Shown here: positions 1-9,828 of the stretch, piece by piece
How positions within the stretch are numbered: position 1 is the stretch's first letter
Layout: each line of letters starts with the position of its first letter
IMG/VR virus record: IMGVR_UViG_3300031722_000916
Location: 1-27,580 of that record
From: a virus
Length of the DNA: 27,580 bases
Direction: 5' to 3' (one strand)
Program-made: the position numbers and the translations under genes
Notes under the pieces: generated by a model
Seen by the model: only the letters and a program-made list of their open reading frames with translations
Told to the model about the DNA's origin: nothing
The model's database searches: none

Positions 1-1
1 C

Positions 2-1738
2 GAGGCATTCAAGCAACTGGCCGACGTCTTCGTCTCAATACAAGACCCTCAGGAGCGCGCAGCGTTTGGCGCTGCAGCGCTTGGCAAGTCGTGGGCCGGG
101 ACGGCGCCGCTGCTTGCAGAAGGCGGCAAGTCAATTGGCGAGATGGTCGAGAGGGGGACAAGGCTCTCAAAGGTTACCGCCGATTCAGCAAAAGCTGCTG
201 ATGAGCTGAATGACCGGCTGGAAGATCTACAGACCGCCTCGCAGGGAACGAAAACGGCATTCGTTAATCTGGTAATCCCCGCGATGATCGAAACTCTTAG
301 GATTATGGATCAAATGCGGGAGTCAGGCAGCATCCTGGCACCGCTATTGTCTGGGATTGGCAGGCAGCGATTTTCGTTCGATCCGAATTTTGCAAGTTCA
401 GAGACGCAGTTTAAAGATTTGAAAGCGAAGTTGTCAGGTCTTGAAACGGACCGCGCCAATCTCGTCGCCTCTGGAGGGGGGTTGATCAATATTTGGCTGT
501 ACGGAAACAAGGATGATCTTGACCAAAAGATACTGATCACTCGTAACCAGGTCGATGCACTCAGCAAAATGGGCGATAAGCTGGTCAAGCCGGCTGAAAC
601 TCAGGTCGGTCGCAGCGCGCTATCGGCGGCCGACGTCCGAAAATTCCTCGACGGTGACAAAAGTACTCCAAAAGTCACCACCCAGATCAGCGACGGGCAG
701 CGCCTGATCCAGCAGCTCCGGGACCGAATGTCGACTCAGGAACAGCTCACCGAGGTCGAGAAGCTGCAGCTCTCGTTTGCTGACAGCCGCTACAAGATCA
801 TTAGCTTTGGCGAGAAGGACATCGCGCTATCGCTGGCCGCGCAGATCGACGCGCGCGGCGCGATCAACAAGGAACTCGACGCCGAGCTGGTGATGGTCAA
901 GGAACTGACCAAGACCTACGACGCGCAGGAGGCGCGCCTGCAATCGCTCATCGCCAGTACCGATCATGGAAAGAATGCCCAGACCATGCAGGATGAGGCG
1001 CTAGCCGAGTCGGCGCTGTTTTCTGGAAAGATCGATAGCAGCACCTATGACCAGATCATCGAGAAGCTGCGCGAGGTCAAGGACGAAGGAAAAGACACTT
1101 TCAAGGAACTTCAGGACGCCATCGACGGTTGGGGAAAACAAGGCGCTTCAGCCATTGCGGACTTTGCGGTGGACGGGTCCGCATCATTCTCGGGAATGAC
1201 CAAGTCGATCATCAAGGATATGGTCGCCATGGTGGCCCAGCAGAACATCACGGGACCCCTTGCGAAATCCATCGGGAGCTTCGACTGGAAAGGCCTGTTC
1301 GGCGGGTCGGCCGGGACGACGGGAACGACCAACAGTTTCATGACCAACGGTGTCGCCCTCGGTTCGGCCAAGGGCAATGTTTTTACTTCACCAGGCCTGT
1401 CCGCCTTCTCCGGTCAAGTAGTCTCGTCGCCGACGGTATTTCCGTTTGCGCGCGGCATCGGCTTGATGGGCGAGGCCGGACCGGAAGCCATCATGCCGCT
1501 TAGCCGGGGATCTGACGGAAAACTCGGCGTCCGGGCCGGTGGCGGTACGCCAAACGTCAGCATCGTCGTGAACAACACCGTCTCGGACAAGGTCCAGGCC
1601 ACGGTCCAGCCGAGAATGAATAACGGCAAGCTTGAATTCGAGGTATTGATTCAGCAGGCTGTAGCGAAGGACCTGCGCAGTAACGGCCCGATGGCGCAAG
1701 GGCTTTCAAGCACCTTCGGCCTGGCGAGGGCGATATGA
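2..1738 (+). CDS. Phage tail tape measure protein (C-terminal part; runs off left edge)
   Basis: The frame is open from base 2, so the N-terminus lies outside the window; the ATG at 143 is internal. Tape measure proteins set tail-tube length and are ejected into the host on infection. The upstream segment (FGKSW-like 'AALGKSWAGTAPLL') and the region around 180-300 (ADELNDRLEDL) resemble the tail of a tape-measure core repeat. Long charged coiled-coil stretches follow. The C-terminus has the motif GLMGEAGPEAIMPLSRG (about nt 1462-1510), a hallmark of lambda gpH-type tape measures. The stop overlaps the next gene, as usual in tail operons. The assignment is strong; total length is unknown. Confidence 0.9.
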   Translation, partial: EAFKQLADVFVSIQDPQERAAFGAAALGKSWAGTAPLLAEGGKSIGEMVERGTRLSKVTADSAKAADELNDRLEDLQTASQGTKTAFVNLVIPAMIETLRIMDQMRESGSILAPLLSGIGRQRFSFDPNFASSETQFKDLKAKLSGLETDRANLVASGGGLINIWLYGNKDDLDQKILITRNQVDALSKMGDKLVKPAETQVGRSALSAADVRKFLDGDKSTPKVTTQISDGQRLIQQLRDRMSTQEQLTEVEKLQLSFADSRYKIISFGEKDIALSLAAQIDARGAINKELDAELVMVKELTKTYDAQEARLQSLIASTDHGKNAQTMQDEALAESALFSGKIDSSTYDQIIEKLREVKDEGKDTFKELQDAIDGWGKQGASAIADFAVDGSASFSGMTKSIIKDMVAMVAQQNITGPLAKSIGSFDWKGLFGGSAGTTGTTNSFMTNGVALGSAKGNVFTSPGLSAFSGQVVSSPTVFPFARGIGLMGEAGPEAIMPLSRGSDGKLGVRAGGGTPNVSIVVNNTVSDKVQATVQPRMNNGKLEFEVLIQQAVAKDLRSNGPMAQGLSSTFGLARAI

Positions 1739-2094
1739 TGTCGGTCTTTCCGTCCTATGCCGAGCTGCTGATCAGCGGCTACGGCGAGAAGCGCGAATCG
1801 GCGCTGCTGCGCACCGAGATGGAGTCCGGCCCGCCCAAACAGGCCAGGATCAAGTCGCGCGTGATGGTCGAGCGCGCCGTCGCGATCCGCCTCATGAGCC
1901 TGGCCGACTATCAGGCCTTTGTCGCCTGGTTCGCGCTCGATCTTGACGAGGGCGCCGGCTGGTTCGATTTCAATGATCCGGTCTCAGGAGTGTCCAAGCC
2001 AGCGCGTTTTGTCGGCGGCGGGTTGGAGGCTACGCCGACGACGGCGCGTTTAAACGGCTGGACGATCAACGCCAAAATAGAAACCTGGGGCTGA
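1735..2094 (+). CDS. Minor tail protein (gpM position)
   Basis: This 119-residue protein starts with ATGATG overlapping the end of the tape measure gene. It lies between the tape measure and a DUF1833 protein, the place of lambda gpM/gpL-type tail-tip components. Visible features are an N-terminal PSYAELLISGY segment, a central aromatic WF stretch (VAWFALDLDEGAGWFDFNDP) and a C-terminal beta-rich part ending NAKIETWG. There is no signal peptide or membrane segment. Function is inferred from position and general similarity to siphophage tail-tip proteins. Confidence 0.65.
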   Translation: MMSVFPSYAELLISGYGEKRESALLRTEMESGPPKQARIKSRVMVERAVAIRLMSLADYQAFVAWFALDLDEGAGWFDFNDPVSGVSKPARFVGGGLEATPTTARLNGWTINAKIETWG

Positions 2095-2095
2095 C

Positions 2096-2572
2096 ATGGC
2101 CCGCGCCTATTCCGCTGAGTACAAATCGACGCTGGCCTCTACTGCCGCGCCCGAAGCGCCCATAACGCTGCTCGAAATCGATCACGCCGACCTGTCGCAG
2201 CCTGTCCGCGTCGTCAATGACACATCGAATGTCATCAGCAATGGCGTCGAGTACATCGCCTGCCAGTTCCGTTGCGACATGCCTTCGGACTTTGAAAACC
2301 AATTGCCGAAAGCCACGCTTTCCGTTGATAACGTCGGCAAGGAGCTGATGTATTGGGTCGAGACCAGCGGCGGCGGCAAGGGAGCGGCGGCGCGATTCAT
2401 TCAAATCATGCGATCAAGGCCCGATCAGATCGAGTGGGAAATAAGCATGGACCTGACCAACATCAAAGCGACGACTTCCGAAGTCACCGCCGACATGGGC
2501 TACGACAACATCTTCACGCGCCCGGCAATCTCGATGCGCTTCGACAAATTCACCGCGCCGGGGATCTTCTGA
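2096..2572 (+). CDS. DUF1833-family minor tail protein
   Basis: This 158-residue protein has the DUF1833 pattern: an early LLEIDHADLSQPVRVVND segment (about residues 23-40), a central LPKATLSVDNVGKEL segment, and a C-terminal TEVTADMGYDNIFTRPAISMRF-like region ending PGIF. DUF1833 proteins occur in siphophage tail cassettes between the tape measure and the NlpC/P60 protein, matching the position here. They are thought to be tail-tip components (the gpL position). The stop overlaps the next start (TGATGATG). Confidence 0.8.
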   Translation: MARAYSAEYKSTLASTAAPEAPITLLEIDHADLSQPVRVVNDTSNVISNGVEYIACQFRCDMPSDFENQLPKATLSVDNVGKELMYWVETSGGGKGAAARFIQIMRSRPDQIEWEISMDLTNIKATTSEVTADMGYDNIFTRPAISMRFDKFTAPGIF

Positions 2573-2964
2573 TGATGCACTGGTGCGAGCCGTACATCGG
2601 CCAAGCCTATTCACGCGGCGATGCCGACTGTGCTCGCCTGGTGTGCAGGGTGCGCGCCGAGGTGTTCGGGCTGCCGGTGCCGACCGATGCCGAAGCCGAG
2701 CGCGCCGCGTCTAGACTGGGCCGTGTGGCGCAGATGGCCGATGGCGTCGAGGCGTTCGGGCTGCGAGTCAATGAGCCGAAAGAAGGCGATGCGGTGCTGA
2801 TGGTCTGCCGTGGGCGGCCGTCGCACATCGGCGTCTATTGCCTTGTCGATTCCGAGCCATGCGTCCTGCACGCAATGGAGAACGCCGGCATGGTCGTCAA
2901 GCATCGCATCCGCGATCTGTCGCAAGTCATGTTATCAGTCGAAGGGTTTTACAGATGGAAATGA
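2572..2964 (+). CDS. NlpC/P60-type tail-tip peptidase (gpK-like)
   Basis: The protein has 130 residues, starting at the ATG that overlaps the preceding stop (a second ATG follows at 2575). It has the NlpC/P60 layout: GDADCARLV with the catalytic cysteine near residue 18, PKEGDAVLMV, then RPSHIGVY with the catalytic histidine near residue 84, and CVLHAME after it. Such phage proteins are tail-associated cell-wall hydrolases of the lambda gpK type. It overlaps the start of the J-like gene by 10 bases. Longer upstream extensions of the frame overlap the DUF1833 gene and were rejected. Confidence 0.85.
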   Translation: MMHWCEPYIGQAYSRGDADCARLVCRVRAEVFGLPVPTDAEAERAASRLGRVAQMADGVEAFGLRVNEPKEGDAVLMVCRGRPSHIGVYCLVDSEPCVLHAMENAGMVVKHRIRDLSQVMLSVEGFYRWK

Positions 2965-5900
2965 CCGCGATCGCGCAAGCCCTGACGCTGACCTATAGCC
3001 CGCATCCGCTGCTGCCCGTTGATCGCGTCGTCATGCCCGCGCAATGGCAGGCCGGGCGCACGGTGCGCGAGTACCTGGTGGCATCCGGCATCGACGCGCA
3101 CCGCGAAATCGTCATCCGCAATAACAACACGCTGCTGACCGTGGCCGAGTGGGACATCATTTGTCCGGTCCCTGGCGACATCGTTAATGTTGAAGGCGTG
3201 GTATCGGGCGGCGGCGGCAAGGGCGGGTCGAACCCGATAGCGATGGTCCTGTCGATAGCGGTGATGGTTATGGCTCCGCAACTCGCCGCCATGATGTACA
3301 CGTCGATGGGCGGAACGATTGCGGCGGGCGCCGCAGGAATGGCGGCGTTCACCGGGTCAATGACCGGCATGGCGATGGTTGCCGGCATATCAATCGCCGG
3401 CAATCTGGTAATAAGCGCTCTATTCCGTCCTTCGCAAGCATCAACGAACGCTGCAGTAACCGGCCAAGGCGCTGCCGAAAGCCCAACATACAGCCTATCA
3501 GGTGGATCGAACAGAATGCGCCCCTATGAGCCGCTTGCGGTCGTCATGGGCAACCATCGCATATTCCCCGACTACGCGGCCAAGCCATACACGGAGTACG
3601 AAGGCGAAGACCAATATCTTTACCAGGCCTTCAATTTTGGCATTGGCGACCTCGAACTATCCGACCTGCGTATCGGCGAAACGCTGCTGTCGTCCTACGC
3701 CGATGTCACGATCACCCGCGCAGTTAATGGCGTCCTACCGGGATTCTTTGGCAACGTAGATACCACGGAGGGCGCTGAATTAACTGCAGCGACCGGATGG
3801 GTCGTTCGCACGTCGGGAACGGATACGACGAAACTCGCCGTCGACATTGGCGTTTCTCTGTTTTACGCGAATGACTCAGGCGGGATTGATGGGAGAACTG
3901 TCAATCTTGCTATTGAGTACGCCGTGGCAGGGTCCGGCGTATGGAAAACATTCTTTCCGACGCTTGGCGAATCAACGTTCTATCACCCGGCAACCCACGA
4001 ATTTACCCTGTGGAACGCCAAGACGAAGCCAATGCGGGTCACGTATGCGCTCGATGTTCCGATCGGTCAATACGACGTTCGGGTAAAGCGCGCAAGCCCT
4101 GACGAGACGGATATCAAAGCAACGTCGACGGCAGCATGGGCTGTGTTGCGATCATACCAAGATGGTATAGCCGACTACAGCAACCAGACCGTAATCGGCA
4201 TCAAGATCAAGGCCAGCGGCCAGCTAAACGGCGCGCTGCAACAACTCTCCGCAATCGCCGACAACAAGGCGAGGGTCTGGACGGGTAGCGCATGGGCGAT
4301 GCAAGCCACCACAAACCCGGCCTGGTGGTATCTCGACTTCATCCGCGGCCGAAAAGACGACGAAGGGCATTTGCTCTATGGCTGCGGGCTGTCTGACGAA
4401 AAGATCGACATCGAGGCAATCAAAGCCTTTGCCGTGTTCTGCGATGCCAACGGACTGACATTCTCCGTTGTGTTGGATAGACAACAGAACGCCGCAGACG
4501 TAATGAACATGATATGTCGCTGCGGTTTCGGCTCGCCTTCGCGGGCCTCTGGCAAACTCGGCGCGGTATGGGATGCGGTCAATCAATCGCCGGTCATGGC
4601 GTTTGGCATGAGCAACATCTGCAAGGGATCGTTCGAGGTCGCGTATGTCACGGAAAACCTGACCGACGAAATCGTCATCAACTACACGAACCGGGATACG
4701 TGGGAGACGGATCAGGTTCGCGTCACCGTTCCCGGTACGATAGGCACGCCGCTACGCCCTAGCACGATTGAACTGATGGGCTGTACCGTCGATGCCATGG
4801 CCGCGAAGTTCGCCCACTACATCGCTGGGCAACAACTCTATCGCCGTCGCATGATTACGTGGGAAACGGATTTCGAGGGCTTCGTGTGTCAGCGCGGCGA
4901 TGTTGTTCTTTTGGCTCACGATCTGACGCAATGGGGTTACTCGGGGCGAATCGTCAGCGTTGACGGGCTGACCATCACGCTTGACCGCACCGTTCCGCGC
5001 TCGGGCGCTGCGGAATACCTGATGATGCAATCGCCCGATGGTGACACGCAGGTTTTCACCATCGCTGCCGGCGCCGAAGATTCCGACACGATCACGCTGC
5101 CGTCCGCCTTCGCGCTGCAAGACGGTTATCCCGCGGTCGATCATAAATGGTATTTCTCGCCGATGGCCACGCCGGGCAAGAAGGTGAAAATCGTATCCGT
5201 CCAGCCGCTGTCGGAATCCCGCGTTCGCCTGATCGCCACCGACGAAGACCCGGCCTACTATGCCTCATGGGACGGCGAATTTACTGCGCCAGCGGTTCAA
5301 ACGCTGCTGACGAATGTAGCGAGCGTCACCCGCTTATCGCTGAAACTACATCAAGTCGTCATCGACAATTTCCAAGTCAATCGCGTCACGGCATCATGGC
5401 GACAGACGGGTGGCACGCAGTATTGCACCGTCCGCGCCTGGTTGGATGGCGTAGCGATTGGCACATGGACGCGGGTTACGGATGCGGCGATAGAGATTGA
5501 TCTATCTGCCAGCGTCGGCACAGTCTCGGTTGAAGTAACCCCGTTCGGTGCGCAGGGCTCGGGTGTATCGGTATCGTCGTCGCTCTCGCTGTCGATGCTG
5601 CCCGCGCCTGCTGCGCCTGTTGTCGTCGCTACCCCGGCACTGTTCGCTATCGATGTTAAATGGCTGTTCGGTGATGCCCGGCAGGATGTGCGCTACACCG
5701 AATTGTGGTTCTCGCAGACCAATAGCCGCGCTGCTGCGTCTCGTGTTACCAGTGAACCTTATCCTGGCGCACGCTATCTGCACATCGGCATAGAGCCGGG
5801 CGAGGGTGGCTACTATTGGGCGCGGGTTATTGATACGCGAGGGAATCCGTCCGAGTGGTCATCGGCGTCGAATGCAGGCGTCTATGCAACGGTCAGCACT

Positions 5901-7475
5901 GATCCTGCCGATCTGCTGACGCAACTCCAAAGCGCACTGGGGATGCCACAGCTCGCCGCCGAGCTAGCTGCGCCGATATCCCAGATCAGCGGAATGGCGA
6001 CCGACATCCTGCAACGCGCTATCGACATTGACGGGTTGAGCGAGCGCGTTCTATTTGAGCGCGCAGTTACAGATGCGACAATCGCTATCGATCCGACCAC
6101 AGGAAAGATCAAGCTACTGGCGACGGCAGTAACGACGACCGATGTCGAAGCAAGGCTGACGCAAGCCGAAGTCGACATCAACGCGGCAGAAGGCACGCTG
6201 ACCAGCACCGTCGCAACGCTTTCGTCAGTGTCCGGCGAGCTATCATCGGCTCAATCGCAGATCGCGCAGCTTGCCAACTCTGTCGCACTCGGCGTCTCGG
6301 ATGTTAAAATTTCCGAGATTGCCGGGCAAGTTGCCGGCTCGATAACGGTCGAATCAGCGGCAGCAGCTCAGGCGCTCGCTGAAACCGCGCTGCGTCAGGC
6401 GTTAGGGCTGGACTCCGCAACTGACGCTGACCTGCTTTCGCGCAGCAATGTCGCCCTCGCGCAATTTGACATCAAAGCTAATTCGGATGCGGTTAGCGCG
6501 GAAGCAACGGCACGGCTTGTACTTGCGGCGGCTGTCGCATCAAATCTAGCGATTCTCACTATCGAGCAGACAGCCCGCGCAACCGCCGACAGCGCCGAGG
6601 CATCTGCCCGCGAAACGCTCGCCGCAACGGTCGGGCAGAACACAGCAGCAATTCAAACCGAGCAGACAGCCCGCGCAACAACTGACGGAGCGCTGGCCTC
6701 GCAGATCAGCACGGTTCAGGCGAGCCTTAACGGAAGCATTGCCAGCGTGCAAGAGACCGCCAGCGCAGCCGCCAGCGCCGTCGGTGGCGTCGAGGCTAAG
6801 TGGGGCGTCAAGGTTCAGGCGATGGCTGATGGTCGCCGCGCGATGGCCGGCGTCGAGCTGCTCGCCGGTACGGACGGCGAGAGTGTCTTCGCGATCCTCG
6901 CGGACAGACTGCTGATCTATAAACCAGACGGCAGCGGTGCGCCACGGCAGATCGTCACGCTCGGCACGGTCAATGGCGTCACGGCGCTGGGTTTAGACGG
7001 CAGCCTGATCGTCGACGGCAGCATCGTCGCCCGCTGCCTCGCCGTTAAAACGATCACCGCAGAAAGCGGCGTAATTGGAGACCTCGCTGTCGGAACCCTA
7101 CAACTGGCAGGCCATGCCGTAACGGTTCCGTTCGTAACATCAGCAGTAACGGGCGTGGCGGGGGCGGGGATAGGGACCAAACACCCCATAGTCAGCGGGA
7201 CCATTGCGATGGCTCAGCCCGGCGTTCTATATGCGTCATTCATGGCGCCACAGGGGTACTCATCAGGAATCAGAGAGTCGTACACGACTCTTTCTATTGA
7301 CGGGCTTCCCCCTGTAGTTGTCGGCGGCGCAATGGCCTACCAGACCAACGTTGCAGTATCCACGGGCGCCTATGTTTCTGCGGGCAATCACACAGTGTCA
7401 ATCGTGTGGGAGGGGCAGGACGGGACGGTTAGCCTATCCCCCGGAACGCTATTCATTCAAGGAGCAATGAAATGA
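2955..7475 (+). CDS. Tail tip host-specificity protein (gpJ-like)
   Basis: About 1506 residues from the ATG at 2955 (MEMTAIAQALTL). An upstream in-frame ATG at 2838 would add 39 residues but lies deep inside the peptidase gene. The N-terminal 180 residues include a glycine-rich linker (GVVSGGGGKGG) and a hydrophobic stretch (IAMVLSIAVMVMAPQLAAMMY). From about residue 187 (MRPYEPLAVVMGNHRI) comes a typical J core. Near 457 is WWYLDFIRGRKDDEG, part of the tip-attachment domain. Beta-rich FN3-like regions follow, then an Ala-rich coiled coil (about 980-1280) with repeated QTARAT modules, and a DUF1983-like end (about 1282-1390). The C-terminus probably contacts the host receptor. Confidence 0.9.
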   Translation: MEMTAIAQALTLTYSPHPLLPVDRVVMPAQWQAGRTVREYLVASGIDAHREIVIRNNNTLLTVAEWDIICPVPGDIVNVEGVVSGGGGKGGSNPIAMVLSIAVMVMAPQLAAMMYTSMGGTIAAGAAGMAAFTGSMTGMAMVAGISIAGNLVISALFRPSQASTNAAVTGQGAAESPTYSLSGGSNRMRPYEPLAVVMGNHRIFPDYAAKPYTEYEGEDQYLYQAFNFGIGDLELSDLRIGETLLSSYADVTITRAVNGVLPGFFGNVDTTEGAELTAATGWVVRTSGTDTTKLAVDIGVSLFYANDSGGIDGRTVNLAIEYAVAGSGVWKTFFPTLGESTFYHPATHEFTLWNAKTKPMRVTYALDVPIGQYDVRVKRASPDETDIKATSTAAWAVLRSYQDGIADYSNQTVIGIKIKASGQLNGALQQLSAIADNKARVWTGSAWAMQATTNPAWWYLDFIRGRKDDEGHLLYGCGLSDEKIDIEAIKAFAVFCDANGLTFSVVLDRQQNAADVMNMICRCGFGSPSRASGKLGAVWDAVNQSPVMAFGMSNICKGSFEVAYVTENLTDEIVINYTNRDTWETDQVRVTVPGTIGTPLRPSTIELMGCTVDAMAAKFAHYIAGQQLYRRRMITWETDFEGFVCQRGDVVLLAHDLTQWGYSGRIVSVDGLTITLDRTVPRSGAAEYLMMQSPDGDTQVFTIAAGAEDSDTITLPSAFALQDGYPAVDHKWYFSPMATPGKKVKIVSVQPLSESRVRLIATDEDPAYYASWDGEFTAPAVQTLLTNVASVTRLSLKLHQVVIDNFQVNRVTASWRQTGGTQYCTVRAWLDGVAIGTWTRVTDAAIEIDLSASVGTVSVEVTPFGAQGSGVSVSSSLSLSMLPAPAAPVVVATPALFAIDVKWLFGDARQDVRYTELWFSQTNSRAAASRVTSEPYPGARYLHIGIEPGEGGYYWARVIDTRGNPSEWSSASNAGVYATVSTDPADLLTQLQSALGMPQLAAELAAPISQISGMATDILQRAIDIDGLSERVLFERAVTDATIAIDPTTGKIKLLATAVTTTDVEARLTQAEVDINAAEGTLTSTVATLSSVSGELSSAQSQIAQLANSVALGVSDVKISEIAGQVAGSITVESAAAAQALAETALRQALGLDSATDADLLSRSNVALAQFDIKANSDAVSAEATARLVLAAAVASNLAILTIEQTARATADSAEASARETLAATVGQNTAAIQTEQTARATTDGALASQISTVQASLNGSIASVQETASAAASAVGGVEAKWGVKVQAMADGRRAMAGVELLAGTDGESVFAILADRLLIYKPDGSGAPRQIVTLGTVNGVTALGLDGSLIVDGSIVARCLAVKTITAESGVIGDLAVGTLQLAGHAVTVPFVTSAVTGVAGAGIGTKHPIVSGTIAMAQPGVLYASFMAPQGYSSGIRESYTTLSIDGLPPVVVGGAMAYQTNVAVSTGAYVSAGNHTVSIVWEGQDGTVSLSPGTLFIQGAMK
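6564..6679 (+). repeat. Direct repeat in the coiled-coil region of gpJ
   Basis: A 20-base sequence beginning GAGCAGACAGCCC occurs at 6564-6583 and again at 6660-6679, exactly 96 bases apart. It encodes the repeated peptide EQTARAT of a 32-residue coiled-coil module. Such repeats are common in phage fibre shafts and can change shaft length by recombination. Confidence 0.7.
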
Positions 7476-7771
7476 CCCCGTTCGTCGTTAGAAATTTGAG
7501 CGGAGAGGTGATTCGGTACGGTCGCGCACCGGAGTCTCAAGTCCCATTACAGGCACAAGAAGGCGAAATCGTTACCGTTGAGGAGTTCACTCCTGCTCCT
7601 GTTGCCATACGGGGAAAGACCTACGTTGAATATCGGGTTACTGCGTACCCGCCAATCGGAGACCAGCTTGACGCGCTCTGGAAAGGTGGCGAAGCCCTCG
7701 CTGCGATGCAGCAACAAATTCTTGCGGTGAAGGCCGCGCATCCGAAACCCCAAGAAGGAGAAACAGTATGA
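7472..7771 (+). CDS. Small tail-region phage protein, unknown function
   Basis: A 99-residue protein whose ATG overlaps the gpJ stop (ATGA), and whose own stop overlaps the next start (ATGA). The C-terminal half has YPPIGDQLDALWKGG, a motif I recall from small proteins next to phage tail fibre genes. It has no signal peptide or membrane segment. A tail-fibre-associated or chaperone role is possible from its position between gpJ and the fibre, but nothing in the sequence proves it. Confidence 0.65.
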   Translation: MTPFVVRNLSGEVIRYGRAPESQVPLQAQEGEIVTVEEFTPAPVAIRGKTYVEYRVTAYPPIGDQLDALWKGGEALAAMQQQILAVKAAHPKPQEGETV

Positions 7772-8958
7772 GTTGGACACGGAACGGCACGGTTAGCCTG
7801 AGCAACGGCAGCGCGATAGTCTACGGCGCAGCGACTACCTGGGCATCGAGCGGCGTGGTTCGCGCTGGCGATACGTTCAAAGCACCGGACGGCAGGGATT
7901 ACGAAGTGTTGAGCATCCAGAGCAACACACAACTGACGCTTGCTTCTCTTTACCTTGGTGTCACCGCTAGCGCACAGAGCTACGCGATGATCCACACGGG
8001 CCTGCTGCCGGCCGAGCTGGCGGTTGAGCTGTCTGATCTGCAGAGCAAATACCTGACAACAATCAGCCAACTTTTCGGATGGGAAACGTCAAGTGCTGAC
8101 ACCGTCCCAATGACCAACCCCGCGACCGGATTTATCGCCGAAGTGATGCCGTTGCTTCGATTCCTTGCCCTCGCATCGGGAACGAACACCGGAGACCAGA
8201 TCGCTGCAACGACTCCGAATACCCCAGCAGGAAACATCGCCGCAACAACGGTGCAAGCGGCGCTCAACGAATTGGACAGCGAGAAAGCATCTCTGCTGGA
8301 CGTTGCAAAGCAAACGGGCGTTTATGTCGGCGCCCAAGGCGGGCCTGCCACCTATACGGCATTGGTTACTGGTGTTGTCGCATACAGCGATGGACTTACC
8401 ATTGATATTCAGCCAGCGACCACATGCGGGGCGTCACCGACGATCAATGTCAACAGCCTTGGGGCAGCGTCGATCTTCCGAGAGCTTACGTCAGGTGTGT
8501 ACTCGCTTGTCGCGGCGGGCGAAATCCAGCAGTACCACAATCAGCGGCTTACGTACTTGGGGACATTGGGTGGTTTTCTGATTCGCGGATCAACGGCTAG
8601 ACGCATAAAGCGGCTAAATGCGACTCGCAACATGCAGGCGGGGTCTGGGGTTGTCGCTTACACCGGGGCTGGGTTTAGACCGACGAAGATCACAGCTTAT
8701 GCCGCCGTCGCAGGCGCGCGACCCTTTTCAGTCGGAACAAGTTCGGCAGTTGCAGGGGGCGGATACTCATGCGGACAGGATGACGCGCACATGAGTATCG
8801 GCGGCAGTTTGTTTATCTGGATTCAATCCTCCATACCTGGACAAAGTCAAACAGCGTCCGTCCTTTATATGGACGCCGATGGATTCACTCTATCCTGGGT
8901 GAATTCTGGATCTCCCGCCGCCGGTAGTGCTGACATCGTTTTCATCTGCGAGGAATAA
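7768..8958 (+). CDS. Putative tail fibre protein
   Basis: A 396-residue protein with the composition of a fibre: rich in Ser, Thr, Ala and Gly and low in charge. The N-terminal SWTRNGTVSLSNGSAIVYGAAT (about residues 2-23) resembles the attachment domains of siphophage tail fibres, followed by a shaft containing QAALNELDSEKA (about residues 166-177). The C-terminal 130 residues look like a beta-rich tip. It follows gpJ and a small protein with ATGA overlaps. Its 3' end shows no similarity to the DGR template repeat, so it is not a target of that system. Confidence 0.7.
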   Translation: MSWTRNGTVSLSNGSAIVYGAATTWASSGVVRAGDTFKAPDGRDYEVLSIQSNTQLTLASLYLGVTASAQSYAMIHTGLLPAELAVELSDLQSKYLTTISQLFGWETSSADTVPMTNPATGFIAEVMPLLRFLALASGTNTGDQIAATTPNTPAGNIAATTVQAALNELDSEKASLLDVAKQTGVYVGAQGGPATYTALVTGVVAYSDGLTIDIQPATTCGASPTINVNSLGAASIFRELTSGVYSLVAAGEIQQYHNQRLTYLGTLGGFLIRGSTARRIKRLNATRNMQAGSGVVAYTGAGFRPTKITAYAAVAGARPFSVGTSSAVAGGGYSCGQDDAHMSIGGSLFIWIQSSIPGQSQTASVLYMDADGFTLSWVNSGSPAAGSADIVFICEE

Positions 8959-8961
8959 ACC

Positions 8962-9363
8962 ATGCGAATTCTGACAAACAAAGAAACGGGCGAACTTATC
9001 GAGGCCCAATCTGACGCGACCGAAGGTACGCTGATCGCCAACGCAGTCGCTGCGGGAATGTCTGCGTCCGATGTGGTCGAGTCGGTGGTTTCAGATGAGG
9101 AATACGCGGCGCTGCGGAAATCAATGGAGCCGAAGCCCGTTATCAGTGTGTCTCCTTGGCAGATTCGCAAGGCGCTCACCGTAACTAACTTGAGAGATTC
9201 TGTGGAAGCTGCGGTTGCTGCATCGGATCAGAACACCCGCGATGCGTGGCAGTACGCCACTGCATTCGTGCGTGATGATCCGCTGGTGATTGCCATGAGA
9301 GAGTCGCTCGGTAAGACAGTAGAAGAAATCGATGCGTTGTTTGAACTGGCGGCGTCGCTATGA
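8962..9363 (+). CDS. Phage protein of unknown function downstream of the tail fibre
   Basis: A 133-residue soluble, acidic protein with a good ribosome site (GAGGA, 7 bases before the ATG). The N-terminus MRILTNKETGELIEAQSD is followed by mostly helical sequence, then VSPWQIRKALTVTNLRDSVEAAVA (about residues 61-84), typical of small proteins encoded beside tail fibre genes. It overlaps the next gene by ATGA. It could be a fibre-assembly protein; function is not established. Confidence 0.6.
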   Translation: MRILTNKETGELIEAQSDATEGTLIANAVAAGMSASDVVESVVSDEEYAALRKSMEPKPVISVSPWQIRKALTVTNLRDSVEAAVAASDQNTRDAWQYATAFVRDDPLVIAMRESLGKTVEEIDALFELAASL

Positions 9364-9827
9364 GAATCCAGGAGATCAGGCACCCTGGTGAGTGGTGGCT
9401 GATGTACGTCATCGGCAACCTCTCCGCGATTGATTCAGATTACGTCCGGTCGTTCGCTGTTGCCTGGTTGTTCAAGGAGAACGGGAAATGGGTGCTCACC
9501 CCGCGATTCACCGGGAACACGGCGCTCTACTACAACGCGGTTTTCTTCGTGCGCTGGACCACGACGCCGCTGATCATCCTGCTCCCAATTATTACGGCAT
9601 TGGTCGGTAGCAATTGGCCAGCGCTGTTTTTACTACATGGCCTGTTCTGGTCATTCCGCTGGTCAGCCAGCAGCACCTCAAAGGCGCTGTGGCAGGCAGG
9701 TATCGGCTGGAAACTTAACGGGCGCTTTGCCCCGCTATTCCGCTTCCAGTCTGACGAGAGTTCCGCCACGGGAGTGACCGGGCCGAACTTCGGCCAGGCA
9801 ACAGGTTTTAACTACGGGACGCACTGA
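9360..9827 (+). CDS. Phage membrane protein of unknown function
   Basis: A 155-residue protein starting with an ATGA overlap. It has hydrophobic segments at about residues 62-82 (TTTPLIILLPIITALVGSNW) and 84-95 (LFLLHGLFWSF). A polar C-terminus contains FRFQSDESSATGVTGPNFGQATGFNYGTH, which I recall from conserved small phage membrane proteins. It sits between tail fibre and lysis genes, so a role in lysis, exclusion or internal structure is possible. No catalytic motif is visible. Confidence 0.6.
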   Translation: MRIQEIRHPGEWWLMYVIGNLSAIDSDYVRSFAVAWLFKENGKWVLTPRFTGNTALYYNAVFFVRWTTTPLIILLPIITALVGSNWPALFLLHGLFWSFRWSASSTSKALWQAGIGWKLNGRFAPLFRFQSDESSATGVTGPNFGQATGFNYGTH

Positions 9828-9828
9828 C

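Noticed and set aside
7768-8958. Tail fibre as an additional DGR target
   Set aside because: Its 3' end has no similarity to the 102-bp template repeat, in particular not to its GC-rich conserved end.
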